A DNA stretch of 38,362 nt from Bacteroidales bacterium (GTDB taxonomy: Bacteria; Bacteroidota; Bacteroidia; Bacteroidales; Muribaculaceae), in the NCBI GenBank assembly GCA_014800385.1, contig JAAVGE010000062.1, forward strand, positions 1-38,362, written 5' to 3'. Numbering within the stretch: the stretch's first letter is position 1; each line of letters starts with the position of its first letter. Below the pieces are notes generated by a model. The model searched no databases and was not told the origin of the DNA. It saw nothing but the letters and a program-made list of their open reading frames with translations. Both the position numbers and the translations under genes were made by a program. Below, one piece after another: positions 26,791 to 36,579 of the stretch.

Positions 26791-27645
26791 CTACGAAAGC
26801 GGCTTCACCATCTCATATTGAAGGGCGGAAACCTCATATCCGCAATTTGTGAGGAACCGTTTCATACCCTCGCACGATGCATCAATATTCAGTGCCTTGG
26901 ATCGTTCAATCTCCACATTGTTCAACAACTCCAGGAGGATTCTGCTACCGACACCCATGCGTCGGTACTCCGGCGCAACCGCTATCTGCGATATATCACC
27001 GAATGCTGTTTCTGAAACACCGTAGCCCGCCGGTTTACCATCAATGTATGCTACCACCGATGTGAACGCTTTCGGGTTTCGCAGCAGTGATTCGGTGCTG
27101 TTCTGCCATGAAGGTGTGAAATCCATAAACGAAGTGAACGGGAGAATACTTTCAACCGGCACTTTCTCAATGACGAGATCCGCTACACCACTACCCGACA
27201 AATTCTTTTTCACTACATCATTAACGCCGTTGTAGCAAACCAATTCCCGCTGCACCTCGAAGCCGAGACGAGAATAAATCTTCACGGCCGGAATGTTATC
27301 TTTCAACACCTCAAGAACATAGCGTTTTATACCGGCCTGGGCAAGCAGAGGCTCGGAGTACTCAAAAATCCTATCAGTGAGGTGCTGTCCACGATATTCT
27401 TTTATTGTACCAGTACCCGTATCGTATGCAGCCGGCTGACCATCAAACTCACCTATTCCATTGAATATGAATGAAACAATTTTACCGTTATCAAGCGCGG
27501 CAAATGAAAGGGACAGGTCTGCGCCACGGCGTTTGAACATCGCCTCGAGAGCCGTTTTGTCAAAACTTACATTATAGTCTGCAAAGGCATCGAGAAAAGC
27601 CTCCGCTATTTCATCAAAACTTAAATCTTTCAGGTTTCGTATCAT
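26791..27645 (-). CDS. GNAT-family N-acetyltransferase
   Basis: ISQIAVAPEYRRMGVGSRILLELL acetyl-CoA motif; start reassigned to ATG 27645 because a -7 box TATCTTTG occupies 27666-27673. Confidence 0.9.
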   Translation of the reverse strand: MIRNLKDLSFDEIAEAFLDAFADYNVSFDKTALEAMFKRRGADLSLSFAALDNGKIVSFIFNGIGEFDGQPAAYDTGTGTIKEYRGQHLTDRIFEYSEPLLAQAGIKRYVLEVLKDNIPAVKIYSRLGFEVQRELVCYNGVNDVVKKNLSGSGVADLVIEKVPVESILPFTSFMDFTPSWQNSTESLLRNPKAFTSVVAYIDGKPAGYGVSETAFGDISQIAVAPEYRRMGVGSRILLELLNNVEIERSKALNIDASCEGMKRFLTNCGYEVSALQYEMVKPLS

Positions 27646-27748
27646 TGTGGATTGCTTATTTTCGGCAAAGATAGACAATATTTATATTGGTTCATGAACC
27701 ATACTATTTTAATAATTGTTAAACAGACATAATTAAATATGTCACATT

Positions 27749-29065
27749 ATGAAGTCATCACATTTGGCAACCATTTTTGCCTTTTTCATTTGCTTACAAG
27801 CAGCAGCCCAGAGTATGCCCGATTCACAGATAAGTGAAAAAGCGGCATCCACAAAAGTTGTATATATTGACGGGCGTCCGGAATCGGAAACCTTACGTCA
27901 GAACGATATTGATTCCATACGCAGGAAAGTGACAATGTTTTACTACGATCAATTCCGTCACTTCATGGATCCTGACGCACCCTACTTTCTTTTCATGAGC
28001 AAGGATAACAATTTTTCTATGGGTATTGGCGGAGGTGTGCGTATGCGAGCATATTATGACTGGGGGGGTGCTGTTCCATCCAGTGCCTTCGCACCTTACA
28101 CCATACCTATCCCCGCCGATCCTGCAAGAATGCGCCATTTTGCCACTGTTCCTTCCGGCACATACCTCTTTTTCAGGGTTATAGGCAATAACAGCGTATT
28201 CGGTGAGTATCAATTATATATCGAAAGTGACTTCACAGGCTATCAGGGTCGTGACTTCAAACTGAAAAAAGCATACGCTACGGTTCATGATTTCACATTC
28301 GGTTATGCCGCTTCGACATTTTCCGACCCCGCGGCACTGTCGCCGGTGGTGGATGCAGCCGGTCCGAACAACAAGTTTTCCGCCACATCTGTTCTGGTAA
28401 GATATATGCCTCAGTTCAAACAGCATTGGTATGTCGGGGTATCAGTCGAGACTCCCTCTACAATGGTTGCGGCAGATAATCAGAACACCCGTCCTGTCAG
28501 CGAGTGGCTCCCTGATTTTGCTGCATTGGTTCAGTATGAGTGGCAACAGGGTCAACATGTCAGACTGAGCGGTATTGTACGCTCATTGTCCTATCGCGAC
28601 ATGGTGACATCGACCAACCACAACCTCGCAGGCTGGGGCGTACAGTTAAGTTCCGAAGCACATCCCCACAACCGCATAACCACCTATCTGACTGCAAACT
28701 ATGGCAAAGGATATGCCGGACTTGGAAGCGATCTTCTCTATGGTGCATACGACCTTGTGGCAACACCCGATGACCCGACAAAACTCTATGCACCCGCTTC
28801 TTACGGATGGAATCTGGGTGTCCAATATAATTTCCGACCCAACCTTTTCGCAACAATATCAGCCAGTGAGACACGTTTTCTTCCCAAAGACGGTACAAAT
28901 CCTGATGAGTACAAATATGGCATATTCGGTTGCGCGAATGTTTTCTGGAGTATTCTTCCCCGTGTGACTGTGGCTGCAGAACTTGACTATGGTTACCGCA
29001 GAAATATATCAGGTGTGGGACGTGCCGCTCACCGTGCAAACGTGATGGCTTCATTTACCTTCTAA
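27749..29065 (+). CDS. Porin-like outer-membrane protein
   Basis: Signal peptide; FSMGIGGGVRMRAYYDW, repeated amphipathic beta segments, C-terminal VMASFTF. Confidence 0.7.
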   Translation: MKSSHLATIFAFFICLQAAAQSMPDSQISEKAASTKVVYIDGRPESETLRQNDIDSIRRKVTMFYYDQFRHFMDPDAPYFLFMSKDNNFSMGIGGGVRMRAYYDWGGAVPSSAFAPYTIPIPADPARMRHFATVPSGTYLFFRVIGNNSVFGEYQLYIESDFTGYQGRDFKLKKAYATVHDFTFGYAASTFSDPAALSPVVDAAGPNNKFSATSVLVRYMPQFKQHWYVGVSVETPSTMVAADNQNTRPVSEWLPDFAALVQYEWQQGQHVRLSGIVRSLSYRDMVTSTNHNLAGWGVQLSSEAHPHNRITTYLTANYGKGYAGLGSDLLYGAYDLVATPDDPTKLYAPASYGWNLGVQYNFRPNLFATISASETRFLPKDGTNPDEYKYGIFGCANVFWSILPRVTVAAELDYGYRRNISGVGRAAHRANVMASFTF

Positions 29066-29079
29066 CATATTCATTAAAA

Positions 29080-29106
29080 AGAGGTTACGCAAAATGCGTA
29101 ACCTCT
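29080..29106 (-). terminator. Terminator downstream of cupin gene
   Basis: AGAGGTTACGC-5 nt-GCGTAACCTCT, followed by T-run on the minus strand. Confidence 0.8.
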
Positions 29107-29181
29107 GCACTTAAACAATCAATGAACGCCTTGACCGGGAATGTGTTAAGTTTGAAACTAACACACCCTTAGAGGCTAAAA

Positions 29182-29508
29182 CTATTCCTTAATTCTTGAA
29201 ACGGTGAATTTGGCATTTGTCAAGGCTCTGACAGAATGGGGTGTCTGTTTTTTCACAAGGATGAAATCGCCTGATTCCATACGGTTGTCATTACCACCGA
29301 CATTGAAGATAATCTCACCTTCAATAACCTGCACCATTATGTCGGTATCGGCGGTATGCTCCTTAATGTCAGTACCTTTAGTTACAGCAACAAGAGTAAC
29401 GCTGCCGTTAAGAGTTTTGAAGATTGCTTCTCCTGTAACTTTTCCTTCTACATAGTCTGCTACTGAATTAATTTTCGCAGGCTTGTTAAGTTCAAAAATC
29501 GTTTCCAT
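29182..29508 (-). CDS. Cupin-domain protein, 108 aa
   Basis: KEHTADTDIMVQVIEGEIIFNVGGNDNRMESGDFILVKKQTPHSVRALTNAKF. Confidence 0.93.
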   Translation of the reverse strand: METIFELNKPAKINSVADYVEGKVTGEAIFKTLNGSVTLVAVTKGTDIKEHTADTDIMVQVIEGEIIFNVGGNDNRMESGDFILVKKQTPHSVRALTNAKFTVSRIKE

Positions 29509-29562
29509 AGTAATTAAGTTTTAGATTATACCTCTAAAACGTTTCTCCAAATTTATAGTTTA

Positions 29563-29756
29563 AGAGAGTGTTTGGATTTAAATGATTTTAGCACAAAGAG
29601 AGATTTTGGGATGATTTTTAAAAGTTGAAGAAGGAGCGATGCGGGCATCGCGACTGATGAAATCTTTTAAAAAGCGCCAAAAAGATCCTTTGTGATGAAA
29701 TCAAAAAGTTCAAAACTCTCAAAATATTAAATTTGGTTTAAATTCAAACACTCTCT
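29563..29756. repeat. 194-bp imperfect palindromic repeat (MITE-like)
   Basis: Termini AGAGAGTGTTTGGATTTAAA / reverse complement AGAGAGTGTTTGAATTTAAA; internal arms 29592-29624 and 29664-29694; GCGATGC-GG-GCATCGC near centre (29636-29651). Confidence 0.7.
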
Positions 29757-29768
29757 AATATTTAACTT

Positions 29769-30242
29769 ATGTTGTATTCTCTGAATTATTCTTCACCAAT
29801 AGGACTTATTGAAGTGACGGGCGACGAGAACGCCCTCAAGCAACTGAAATTTGTCGACTCCTTCAGGGGAGAATCATACCAACACGCTGATATATTGAAA
29901 GATGCCGAAATATGGCTTGACAGATATTTTTCAGGCAAAGATCCGGGGACACCTCCACCTATGGCTCCGGAAGGTACATCCTTTCAACAGAAGGTTTGGA
30001 ACGAACTGATGAAATTGAAACGCGGAGAATTGATATCATACGGTGAATTGGCACGCCGCGTAAACTCTCATGCACGTGCGGTAGGACAAGCCGTAGGCCG
30101 TAATCCCCTCCCCCTTTTCATACCATGTCACAGGATTGTGGCCGCACACAACTTGGGTGGTTATACCCCCGGCATTGAATTAAAAAAGAAACTTCTACTC
30201 CTCGAATCCGGCGGGGACAACACGCTTGATTTTACCGTTTGA
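29769..30242 (+). CDS. ogt: Methylated-DNA--protein-cysteine methyltransferase
   Basis: FQQKVWNELMKLKRGELISYGELARRV, NPLPLFIPCHRIVAA active site. Confidence 0.96.
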   Translation: MLYSLNYSSPIGLIEVTGDENALKQLKFVDSFRGESYQHADILKDAEIWLDRYFSGKDPGTPPPMAPEGTSFQQKVWNELMKLKRGELISYGELARRVNSHARAVGQAVGRNPLPLFIPCHRIVAAHNLGGYTPGIELKKKLLLLESGGDNTLDFTV

Positions 30243-31148
30243 GGTGTATTCAAACTTATCAAGGGTTATTGTTTTTTTGGGTAATCTTATGTGTGAGACC
30301 TCCGCTTCCATTGCTGCGTGATCCACAACGGTGCGTGGAGTAATACAGATCACCAGTTGCTGTCCCCACTTGGCGTGTGGCATCCCGCAAAGGTAAAATT
30401 CACCCTTAATAAATGGTGCTATCTCGCGTTCTATCTCCTCCGGAAACAGTTTCACACCGCCACTGTTGACAACATTGTCATAGCGTCCAAGCCACCGGAA
30501 CGATTCCTCCGACTGCAACTCTACTACATCGTTAGTCTGAAGCGTGGGGAAACTGAAATGCTGTAATCGCAGCATGAGACGGGATGATTCATCTACCTCG
30601 AATTTCACACCCGGCAGTGCCTGAAAATAGGGAGTGCCAACCTTACGTATGGCAACGTGACTGCATGTTTCGGTCATGCCGTATGTAGCATAGCAATTTG
30701 CGGGAAACTGTTCAAGCATCAGTTCCATTTCGGGTGTCATTGGTGCCCCTCCCACAATCACATTATCTATCTTCACGTCACTGTCCGCATAAGTCATCAA
30801 CGATTCAATCTGCGACGGCACTATGGGCAGAAGCGTTATCCTGCCATGCAGATTCAACTGATTGGAAGGAGTGAGCATCTCCAAGGTAGCCCCGGCCAGA
30901 ACCGTTCTGACTATCATCATCTTGCCGGCAATATATGATGCTGAAAGTGGCGATACAAGTCGGGAGGATTCGGTTATATTAAAAAAACGATTTGTTGCCG
31001 AAGCGGAGGCTATCATATCCTGCTTCAGCAACTTAATCATTTTAGGCGCACCCGTCGAGCCGGAGGTATGTGCTGTTACATACTCCTTGTCGGAATACCA
31101 TTCTTTCAGGAATTCTTCGGTCTCAGGTGTGGTTTTAGTCAGGTTCAT
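30195..31148 (-). CDS. menE: O-succinylbenzoate-CoA ligase-like AMP-binding enzyme
   Basis: TSGSTGAPKMIKL, YGMTETCSHVA, GRYDNVVNSGGVKLFPEEIE, SNGKIKR; menC/menB/menD neighbours. Confidence 0.9.
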   Translation of the reverse strand: MNLTKTTPETEEFLKEWYSDKEYVTAHTSGSTGAPKMIKLLKQDMIASASATNRFFNITESSRLVSPLSASYIAGKMMIVRTVLAGATLEMLTPSNQLNLHGRITLLPIVPSQIESLMTYADSDVKIDNVIVGGAPMTPEMELMLEQFPANCYATYGMTETCSHVAIRKVGTPYFQALPGVKFEVDESSRLMLRLQHFSFPTLQTNDVVELQSEESFRWLGRYDNVVNSGGVKLFPEEIEREIAPFIKGEFYLCGMPHAKWGQQLVICITPRTVVDHAAMEAEVSHIRLPKKTITLDKFEYTSNGKIKRVVPAGFEE

Positions 31149-32173
31149 TTCCAGTCAAGTTCGGGAATATTATACTCAGCCGTGGGGTCTACAACCAGTT
31201 CATCACCCTCCATGCGCAGGGGTGACGGAAAGTTATTGGTGTACAGAGCACCTGTTCCAAGTCCCTGTGGTATAACGGGGTTATGTTTCTTCACCCAGCG
31301 TGCTATTGCCGTCAGACCAATATTTGACTCCAGAGCAGAAGTAGCCCACCACCCTATTCCATGTTTTTCGGCCATGGAAATCCAGCGGTCGGCGGCCTTG
31401 AATCCTCCGCAAAGCGATGGTTTGAGTATGATATACTGCGGACGTATGGATTCAAGCAAGGTGTTCATCTCCTCATCTGATCTTCCGCACCACGGACCTA
31501 TCAGTTCCTCATCGAGGGCAATCGGGATGGGGGATGTTTCACACAATTTTCTCATCTCCTCCCATTGCCCCTGCCGTATCGGCTGTTCAATGGAATGAAG
31601 GGAGAATTCGCTCAATCGTTTGAGTTTCTCCAGAGCCTCGGCAGGCGTGAATGCACCATTGGCATCAACTCTCAGTTCAAGGTCGGTCGGACTGAATTCT
31701 TTGCGGATGGTTCGCAGCAAGTCAAGTTCATCTTCAAACTTTATACCTCCGATCTTCAACTTTATACATCGGAAACCGGCATCCAGTTTCTGTCGTATTC
31801 GGCCTGACATGGTCCGTTTGTCACCCATCCAAACCAGACCGTTTATGGGTATCCTGATTTCATCCTCATCAGGATTTTTCCGAAACATAATCTGCTGATT
31901 GACTGAGTCAATACCAAAAGCCAGCGAACTCATTGAAGGATAACCGTTGTCGGGATAACCGCTGCAATACTCAAGCAGCGACTGTTCAAAACCGGGCGAA
32001 TCCTCGGCACTGAGTCCGCGAAACAAGGGTACCTCACCCACAACGCTACCCTCGGGGACAGTTTCATCAAATATCCTGATGAGATATGTCTCCTTATGCA
32101 GCATTGTGGAGCGTGAAGTTATAGCCGGCTCTTTAAAAGCCAGGTCATATCGGGAATATTCCGGATGTTTCAT
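31145..32173 (-). CDS. menC: O-succinylbenzoate synthase (enolase superfamily)
   Basis: FRCIKLKIGGIKFEDELDLL, LRVDANGAFTPAEALEKL, IALDEELIG, IILKPSLCGGF. Confidence 0.92.
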   Translation of the reverse strand: MKHPEYSRYDLAFKEPAITSRSTMLHKETYLIRIFDETVPEGSVVGEVPLFRGLSAEDSPGFEQSLLEYCSGYPDNGYPSMSSLAFGIDSVNQQIMFRKNPDEDEIRIPINGLVWMGDKRTMSGRIRQKLDAGFRCIKLKIGGIKFEDELDLLRTIRKEFSPTDLELRVDANGAFTPAEALEKLKRLSEFSLHSIEQPIRQGQWEEMRKLCETSPIPIALDEELIGPWCGRSDEEMNTLLESIRPQYIILKPSLCGGFKAADRWISMAEKHGIGWWATSALESNIGLTAIARWVKKHNPVIPQGLGTGALYTNNFPSPLRMEGDELVVDPTAEYNIPELDWK

Positions 32174-32994
32174 CAGGGGAATTTGGGGAACTGACCGAAG
32201 TCGGGATCACGTTTCTCAAGGAAGGCGTTTTTACCTTCCTGAGCCTCTGCCATCAGATAATACATCAGTGTGGCATCACCCGCAAATTCCATCAGACCGC
32301 GCTGTCCGTCAAGTTCCGCGTTAAGTCCGCGCTTGATCATACGCAGGGCCATGGGTGAACGCTGCAGCATAATCTTGCACCATTCAACTGTCTCATCCTC
32401 AAGGCGCTCAAAGGGAACTACCTTGTTGATCATACCCATTTCGAGTGCTTCCTGTGCGGTGTAGAGTTTACAAAGGAACCATATTTCGCGTGCTTTTTTC
32501 TGACCGACGCAACGGGCGAGATATGACGAACCGAAACCGGCATCGAAACTACCTACCTTGGGTCCGGTCTGACCGAACTTAGCATTTTCTGATGCAATAG
32601 TAAGGTCACATACAACCTGCAGAACATTACCGCCCCCCACAGCATAGCCGTTGACCATGGCGATTACAGGTTTGGGGAGAGAGCGTATCGCCTTGTGCAA
32701 ATCAAGCACATTCAGGCGTGGCACACCGTTTTCATCAATGTAGCCGCCTACACCCTTCACCTTCTGGTCACCTCCGGAACAGAATGATTTGTCACCTGTA
32801 CCGGTAAGGATTACCACACCCACCTCGGGGGTTTCGCGGCAATAGTTCATCGCATCAAGCATCTCGAAGTTTGTCTGCGGACGGAATGCATTGTATACTT
32901 CAGGACGGTTGATGGTGATTTTTGCTATACCTTCATGAAATTCAAAAAGGATATCCTGATAATCCTTTATTTTTTTCCAAACTCGTGTTGACAT
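32173..32994 (-). CDS. menB: 1,4-dihydroxy-2-naphthoyl-CoA synthase
   Basis: [51 protein letters not shown]. Confidence 0.97.
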   Translation of the reverse strand: MSTRVWKKIKDYQDILFEFHEGIAKITINRPEVYNAFRPQTNFEMLDAMNYCRETPEVGVVILTGTGDKSFCSGGDQKVKGVGGYIDENGVPRLNVLDLHKAIRSLPKPVIAMVNGYAVGGGNVLQVVCDLTIASENAKFGQTGPKVGSFDAGFGSSYLARCVGQKKAREIWFLCKLYTAQEALEMGMINKVVPFERLEDETVEWCKIMLQRSPMALRMIKRGLNAELDGQRGLMEFAGDATLMYYLMAEAQEGKNAFLEKRDPDFGQFPKFP

Positions 32995-32997
32995 ATA

Positions 32998-34686
32998 TTA
33001 TAATGTGTATTTTTTGAATATTTTGTAATAATCGTGGAAAATCCGTGCCGATTCGGTGCCGTCTGTGTGGATAGCAAGTAGAACCGGTCGGTCTGATTCA
33101 CCGAAAAACTCAGGCAGTACTTCGGCGAGTTCATCCGCTGAGGAAGCCTTCAGATATTTGAAACCGAATCCCTCTGCAAGTTTTTCAGCCGGAAAATTTG
33201 CGCGTGCCGCTATATATTGATCCAGTTCCGGCAGCGAACAGGTAGTGCGGATAAACCGGAATATCTCACCACCGCCATTCATCATAACCGCTACACGTAA
33301 TCGGCTATCAATCAGCGATGATGCCATAGCACCCATATCATATTGAGCACTCATATCGCCTGTAATGAGCAGCGTATTACAACCGCTTACCGCCGATGCA
33401 CCGACCGCTGTCGAGAATGAGCCGTCGATGCCGCTTACCCCGCGGTTGCATGATACTGAGTTTGCCGAGCGCAGATCCGCACCCATGGCATATCTTGCAG
33501 TCATCCCGTTTGACAACTGCAGATCCCAGCCTTTGGGCAGCATGCGGCACAAGGTGTCTATCGCAGAAAGATCGCTCCACTCGGAATTAGCCATAAACTC
33601 ACGGCGCAGACGAATGTTCTCTTGCTTGACCTTGTCCCACTCTGATGCATAGTCCGATTCACATTCACTGACATTCTCCAACGCCTCTATAAAACCGTCG
33701 GCATCAGGGTACACCTCCTTAAGAGAGTTGAAACAATCGGGATATGCGTCATGATGACCAACCATCCAATGTTCCGCTCCTGCCTCACGCAAAAACTCTT
33801 TCAGCGATCTGCTGATCAACGAACCGCCAAAAGTTATGACCAGTTCCGGATAATATTGCTCTTTGTTCTTTTTAATTGCCACCAATGCTTCATCAATCAT
33901 GGTGATGGCATTTTTGCATGGGTAGTTTCCCACCTGCTCTGCGAAAAACACCACATTCGGCATTGAGGCAAACCGGTCAAGTATCTTTTTTTGTGATGGT
34001 GTAAGCGAAGAATCAAATCCTCCCACCAACATTATCCGCTCAACCTCCGACAACTTGTCTGAGATATAATCTTTCGCCGATGACGATAGTATCGTGGGGA
34101 CGCTGATATTTATTTTGCGGCATGACAGTGCATCCGTAATGTCAATATCCACCTCCTCGGCTATCGGTTCATCTATCTCCACGTTTATATGCACCGGTCC
34201 TTGCTTTAAGACGGCATTGGAGAGCGCCACATTCAGATCACGACTGATTGCCGACCTCACCTCTGCCGAATGGCAATGGCACGGCACATTTACATGCCCG
34301 ACGGTAAAATCCTGCATCAACCTTTGCTGGCGAATGGTCTGACTGTCATCCTGATCTATCCATTCCGAAGGACGGTCGGCAGTAACAACAATCAGAGGGA
34401 CATGAGCATAATAGGCTTCCGATACGGCCGGCGTCAGGTTCAGCACCGCCGAGCCCGACGTACATACCACCGCTACCGGTTCATTCAGACACTTGCTCAT
34501 TCCGTAGGCTATGAAAGCAGCGGAACGCTCATCTATAACTGAATGTACCTCTATTGAAGGGTGACGCACAGCAGCCATTATAAGAGGTGTATCACGGGTA
34601 CCGGGTGATAACACCACGTGTCTCACACCATACTCAGGAAGAAGATTTATCACCTCACGGCACTGCCATTTTCCGGTTGTCAGCAT
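32998..34686 (-). CDS. menD: SEPHCHC synthase (2-succinyl-5-enolpyruvyl-6-hydroxy-3-cyclohexene-1-carboxylate synthase)
   Basis: VVLSPGTRDTPL, ERSAAFIAYGMSK, VVCTSGSAVLNLTPAVSEAYYAHVPLIVVTADRP, NRGVSGIDGSFSTAVG. Confidence 0.96.
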   Translation of the reverse strand: MLTTGKWQCREVINLLPEYGVRHVVLSPGTRDTPLIMAAVRHPSIEVHSVIDERSAAFIAYGMSKCLNEPVAVVCTSGSAVLNLTPAVSEAYYAHVPLIVVTADRPSEWIDQDDSQTIRQQRLMQDFTVGHVNVPCHCHSAEVRSAISRDLNVALSNAVLKQGPVHINVEIDEPIAEEVDIDITDALSCRKINISVPTILSSSAKDYISDKLSEVERIMLVGGFDSSLTPSQKKILDRFASMPNVVFFAEQVGNYPCKNAITMIDEALVAIKKNKEQYYPELVITFGGSLISRSLKEFLREAGAEHWMVGHHDAYPDCFNSLKEVYPDADGFIEALENVSECESDYASEWDKVKQENIRLRREFMANSEWSDLSAIDTLCRMLPKGWDLQLSNGMTARYAMGADLRSANSVSCNRGVSGIDGSFSTAVGASAVSGCNTLLITGDMSAQYDMGAMASSLIDSRLRVAVMMNGGGEIFRFIRTTCSLPELDQYIAARANFPAEKLAEGFGFKYLKASSADELAEVLPEFFGESDRPVLLAIHTDGTESARIFHDYYKIFKKYTL

Positions 34687-34895
34687 AGTAAAAAAGAAAT
34701 TTCAGAAACAATATCACGCAAATTTACAAAATTATCGGGAATATCTTTCAGGCACCCTCCCACAAAATTTTCCTGACCTCTAAAATATCACTTTCTCGCA
34801 CCATCTTTATCCGTCAAAAACTAAAAAAAGCATAAAAGATATGGCAAGTTACCGATTTTTTAGTATCTTTGCACTTTCAAACATCGAAAAACAAT

Positions 34896-36536
34896 ATGAA
34901 TTCGGTAAAAATCGAGTTACTTTTTGAAACAAGTTGGGAGGTTTGCAACAAGGTGGGAGGTATTTACACCGTACTCTCCACCAAAGCCCAAACCCTCCAG
35001 ACATTATATAAAGACAAGGTGATTTTCATCGGTCCGGACGTTTGGACGGAACAGAACGAGTCACCCTATTTCAAGGAATCAAAATCCCTTCTCAAGGAAT
35101 GGCGCACAAAAGCCGTCCTTCCTCAGGGGATAAAGGTCAGAGTAGGCCGATGGGATATTCCCGGCAAGCCTATTGTGGTATTGGTTGACTTCAACTCCAT
35201 GTATGCCGTAAAAGACAGTTTTTATGGTGAAATGTGGAATCTATATCATGTGGATTCACTCCACGCCTACGGTGACTATGACGAAGCGTGTGCCTTTTCT
35301 CATGCAGCAGGACTGGTCATCCAGAGTCTCTATGACTTCTACACCCCCGAAAGCCATGACGTTGTAGCGCATTTTGACGAATGGACAACCGGAATGGGGC
35401 TTCTATACATTAAAGCCGCACGTCCGCGTATCGCAACAGTATTCACAACACATGCTACAAGCATAGGACGCAGCATCTGCGGTAACGGTAAACCCCTCTA
35501 CGATTACCTCCCCGGATACAACGGCGACCAGATGGCTCGTGAACTGAACATGGAGTCAAAACATTCCCTTGAGAAAGCAGCCGCGCATGCAGCCGACGCC
35601 TTCACGACGGTAAGTGATGTTACGGCGCGCGAATGTGTGCAACTCCTTGAACGAAAGCCCGAAGTTGTGACAATCAACGGATTTGAGTTAAATTTCGTAC
35701 CCGCGAAAAACAAGTTCAATGCTGCGCGTCGCAAAGCCAGAAAGCAACTGCTTGACGTGGCATCACACATTGTAGGCGACCGTTTTGACGATGACACCTT
35801 CATTGTGGCTACCTCCGGACGATGCGAATACCGCAACAAAGGAATCGACATATTCCTTGACGTGACTTCAAACTTAAAAAACACCCCTCTACAGCGCAAA
35901 ACCGTTGCCTTCGTGATGGTTCCCGCATGGGTGAAAGAACCTCGCCCTGAAATTCAGGCTCAGATAGGTAAAGATGAGATAGTCCGCACCGACAACCGAT
36001 GCATGTCACACTCAGTGAACAACCCCTACGAAGATCCTATCGCCTGCCGGATGCGTCAGTTAGGCTACGAATGGAACAATTCCGGAAGAGTAAGCGTAAT
36101 CTACGTCCCCTGCTATCTTGATGGCAAGGATGGTATCTTCAACAGTACTTACTACGACCTCCTGATAGGAATGGATGCCACAGTATTCCCCTCCTACTAC
36201 GAACCCTGGGGCTACACACCGCTGGAGAGCGTGGCATTCGGAGTTCCAACCATAACGACTTCGCTTTCCGGATTCGGTCAATGGGTAAAATCATCTGTTG
36301 GTGAAGGATTTGACAAATCTGGCGTGGAAGTGATAAACCGCACGGACAGCAACTATCAGCAGGTAGTTGACGAAATCACCCGTGCCATTGTATCGCTTAA
36401 CACAGCCGATGACGCCGAACTTGAAAAATTCTCCCAAGCAGCCAAAAACACTGCCGAAAAAGCACAGTGGCTCCACTTCATGGAATTTTACATCGACACC
36501 TATCGCGTAGCCCTCGAAAACGCTTCAAAAAGATAA
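34896..36536 (+). CDS. GT3-type glycogen synthase-like glycosyltransferase
   Basis: FETSWEVCNKVGGIYTVLSTKA, TTHATSIGR, FPSYYEPWGYTPLESVAFGVPTITTSLSGFG; ATG at 34896 preferred because the listed TTG at 34869 overlaps a -7 box TATCTTTG. Confidence 0.92.
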   Translation: MNSVKIELLFETSWEVCNKVGGIYTVLSTKAQTLQTLYKDKVIFIGPDVWTEQNESPYFKESKSLLKEWRTKAVLPQGIKVRVGRWDIPGKPIVVLVDFNSMYAVKDSFYGEMWNLYHVDSLHAYGDYDEACAFSHAAGLVIQSLYDFYTPESHDVVAHFDEWTTGMGLLYIKAARPRIATVFTTHATSIGRSICGNGKPLYDYLPGYNGDQMARELNMESKHSLEKAAAHAADAFTTVSDVTARECVQLLERKPEVVTINGFELNFVPAKNKFNAARRKARKQLLDVASHIVGDRFDDDTFIVATSGRCEYRNKGIDIFLDVTSNLKNTPLQRKTVAFVMVPAWVKEPRPEIQAQIGKDEIVRTDNRCMSHSVNNPYEDPIACRMRQLGYEWNNSGRVSVIYVPCYLDGKDGIFNSTYYDLLIGMDATVFPSYYEPWGYTPLESVAFGVPTITTSLSGFGQWVKSSVGEGFDKSGVEVINRTDSNYQQVVDEITRAIVSLNTADDAELEKFSQAAKNTAEKAQWLHFMEFYIDTYRVALENASKR

Positions 36537-36579
36537 ACATTTTTCACATCAATAATTAATAACCATAAATATATTAAAA

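Noticed and set aside
28560-29054. 164-aa minus-strand ORF
   Set aside because: Antisense to the porin-like gene, no recognisable domain.
31068-31598. 176-aa plus-strand ORF
   Set aside because: Antisense to menC/menE.
35504-35899. 131-aa minus-strand ORF
   Set aside because: Antisense to glycogen synthase.
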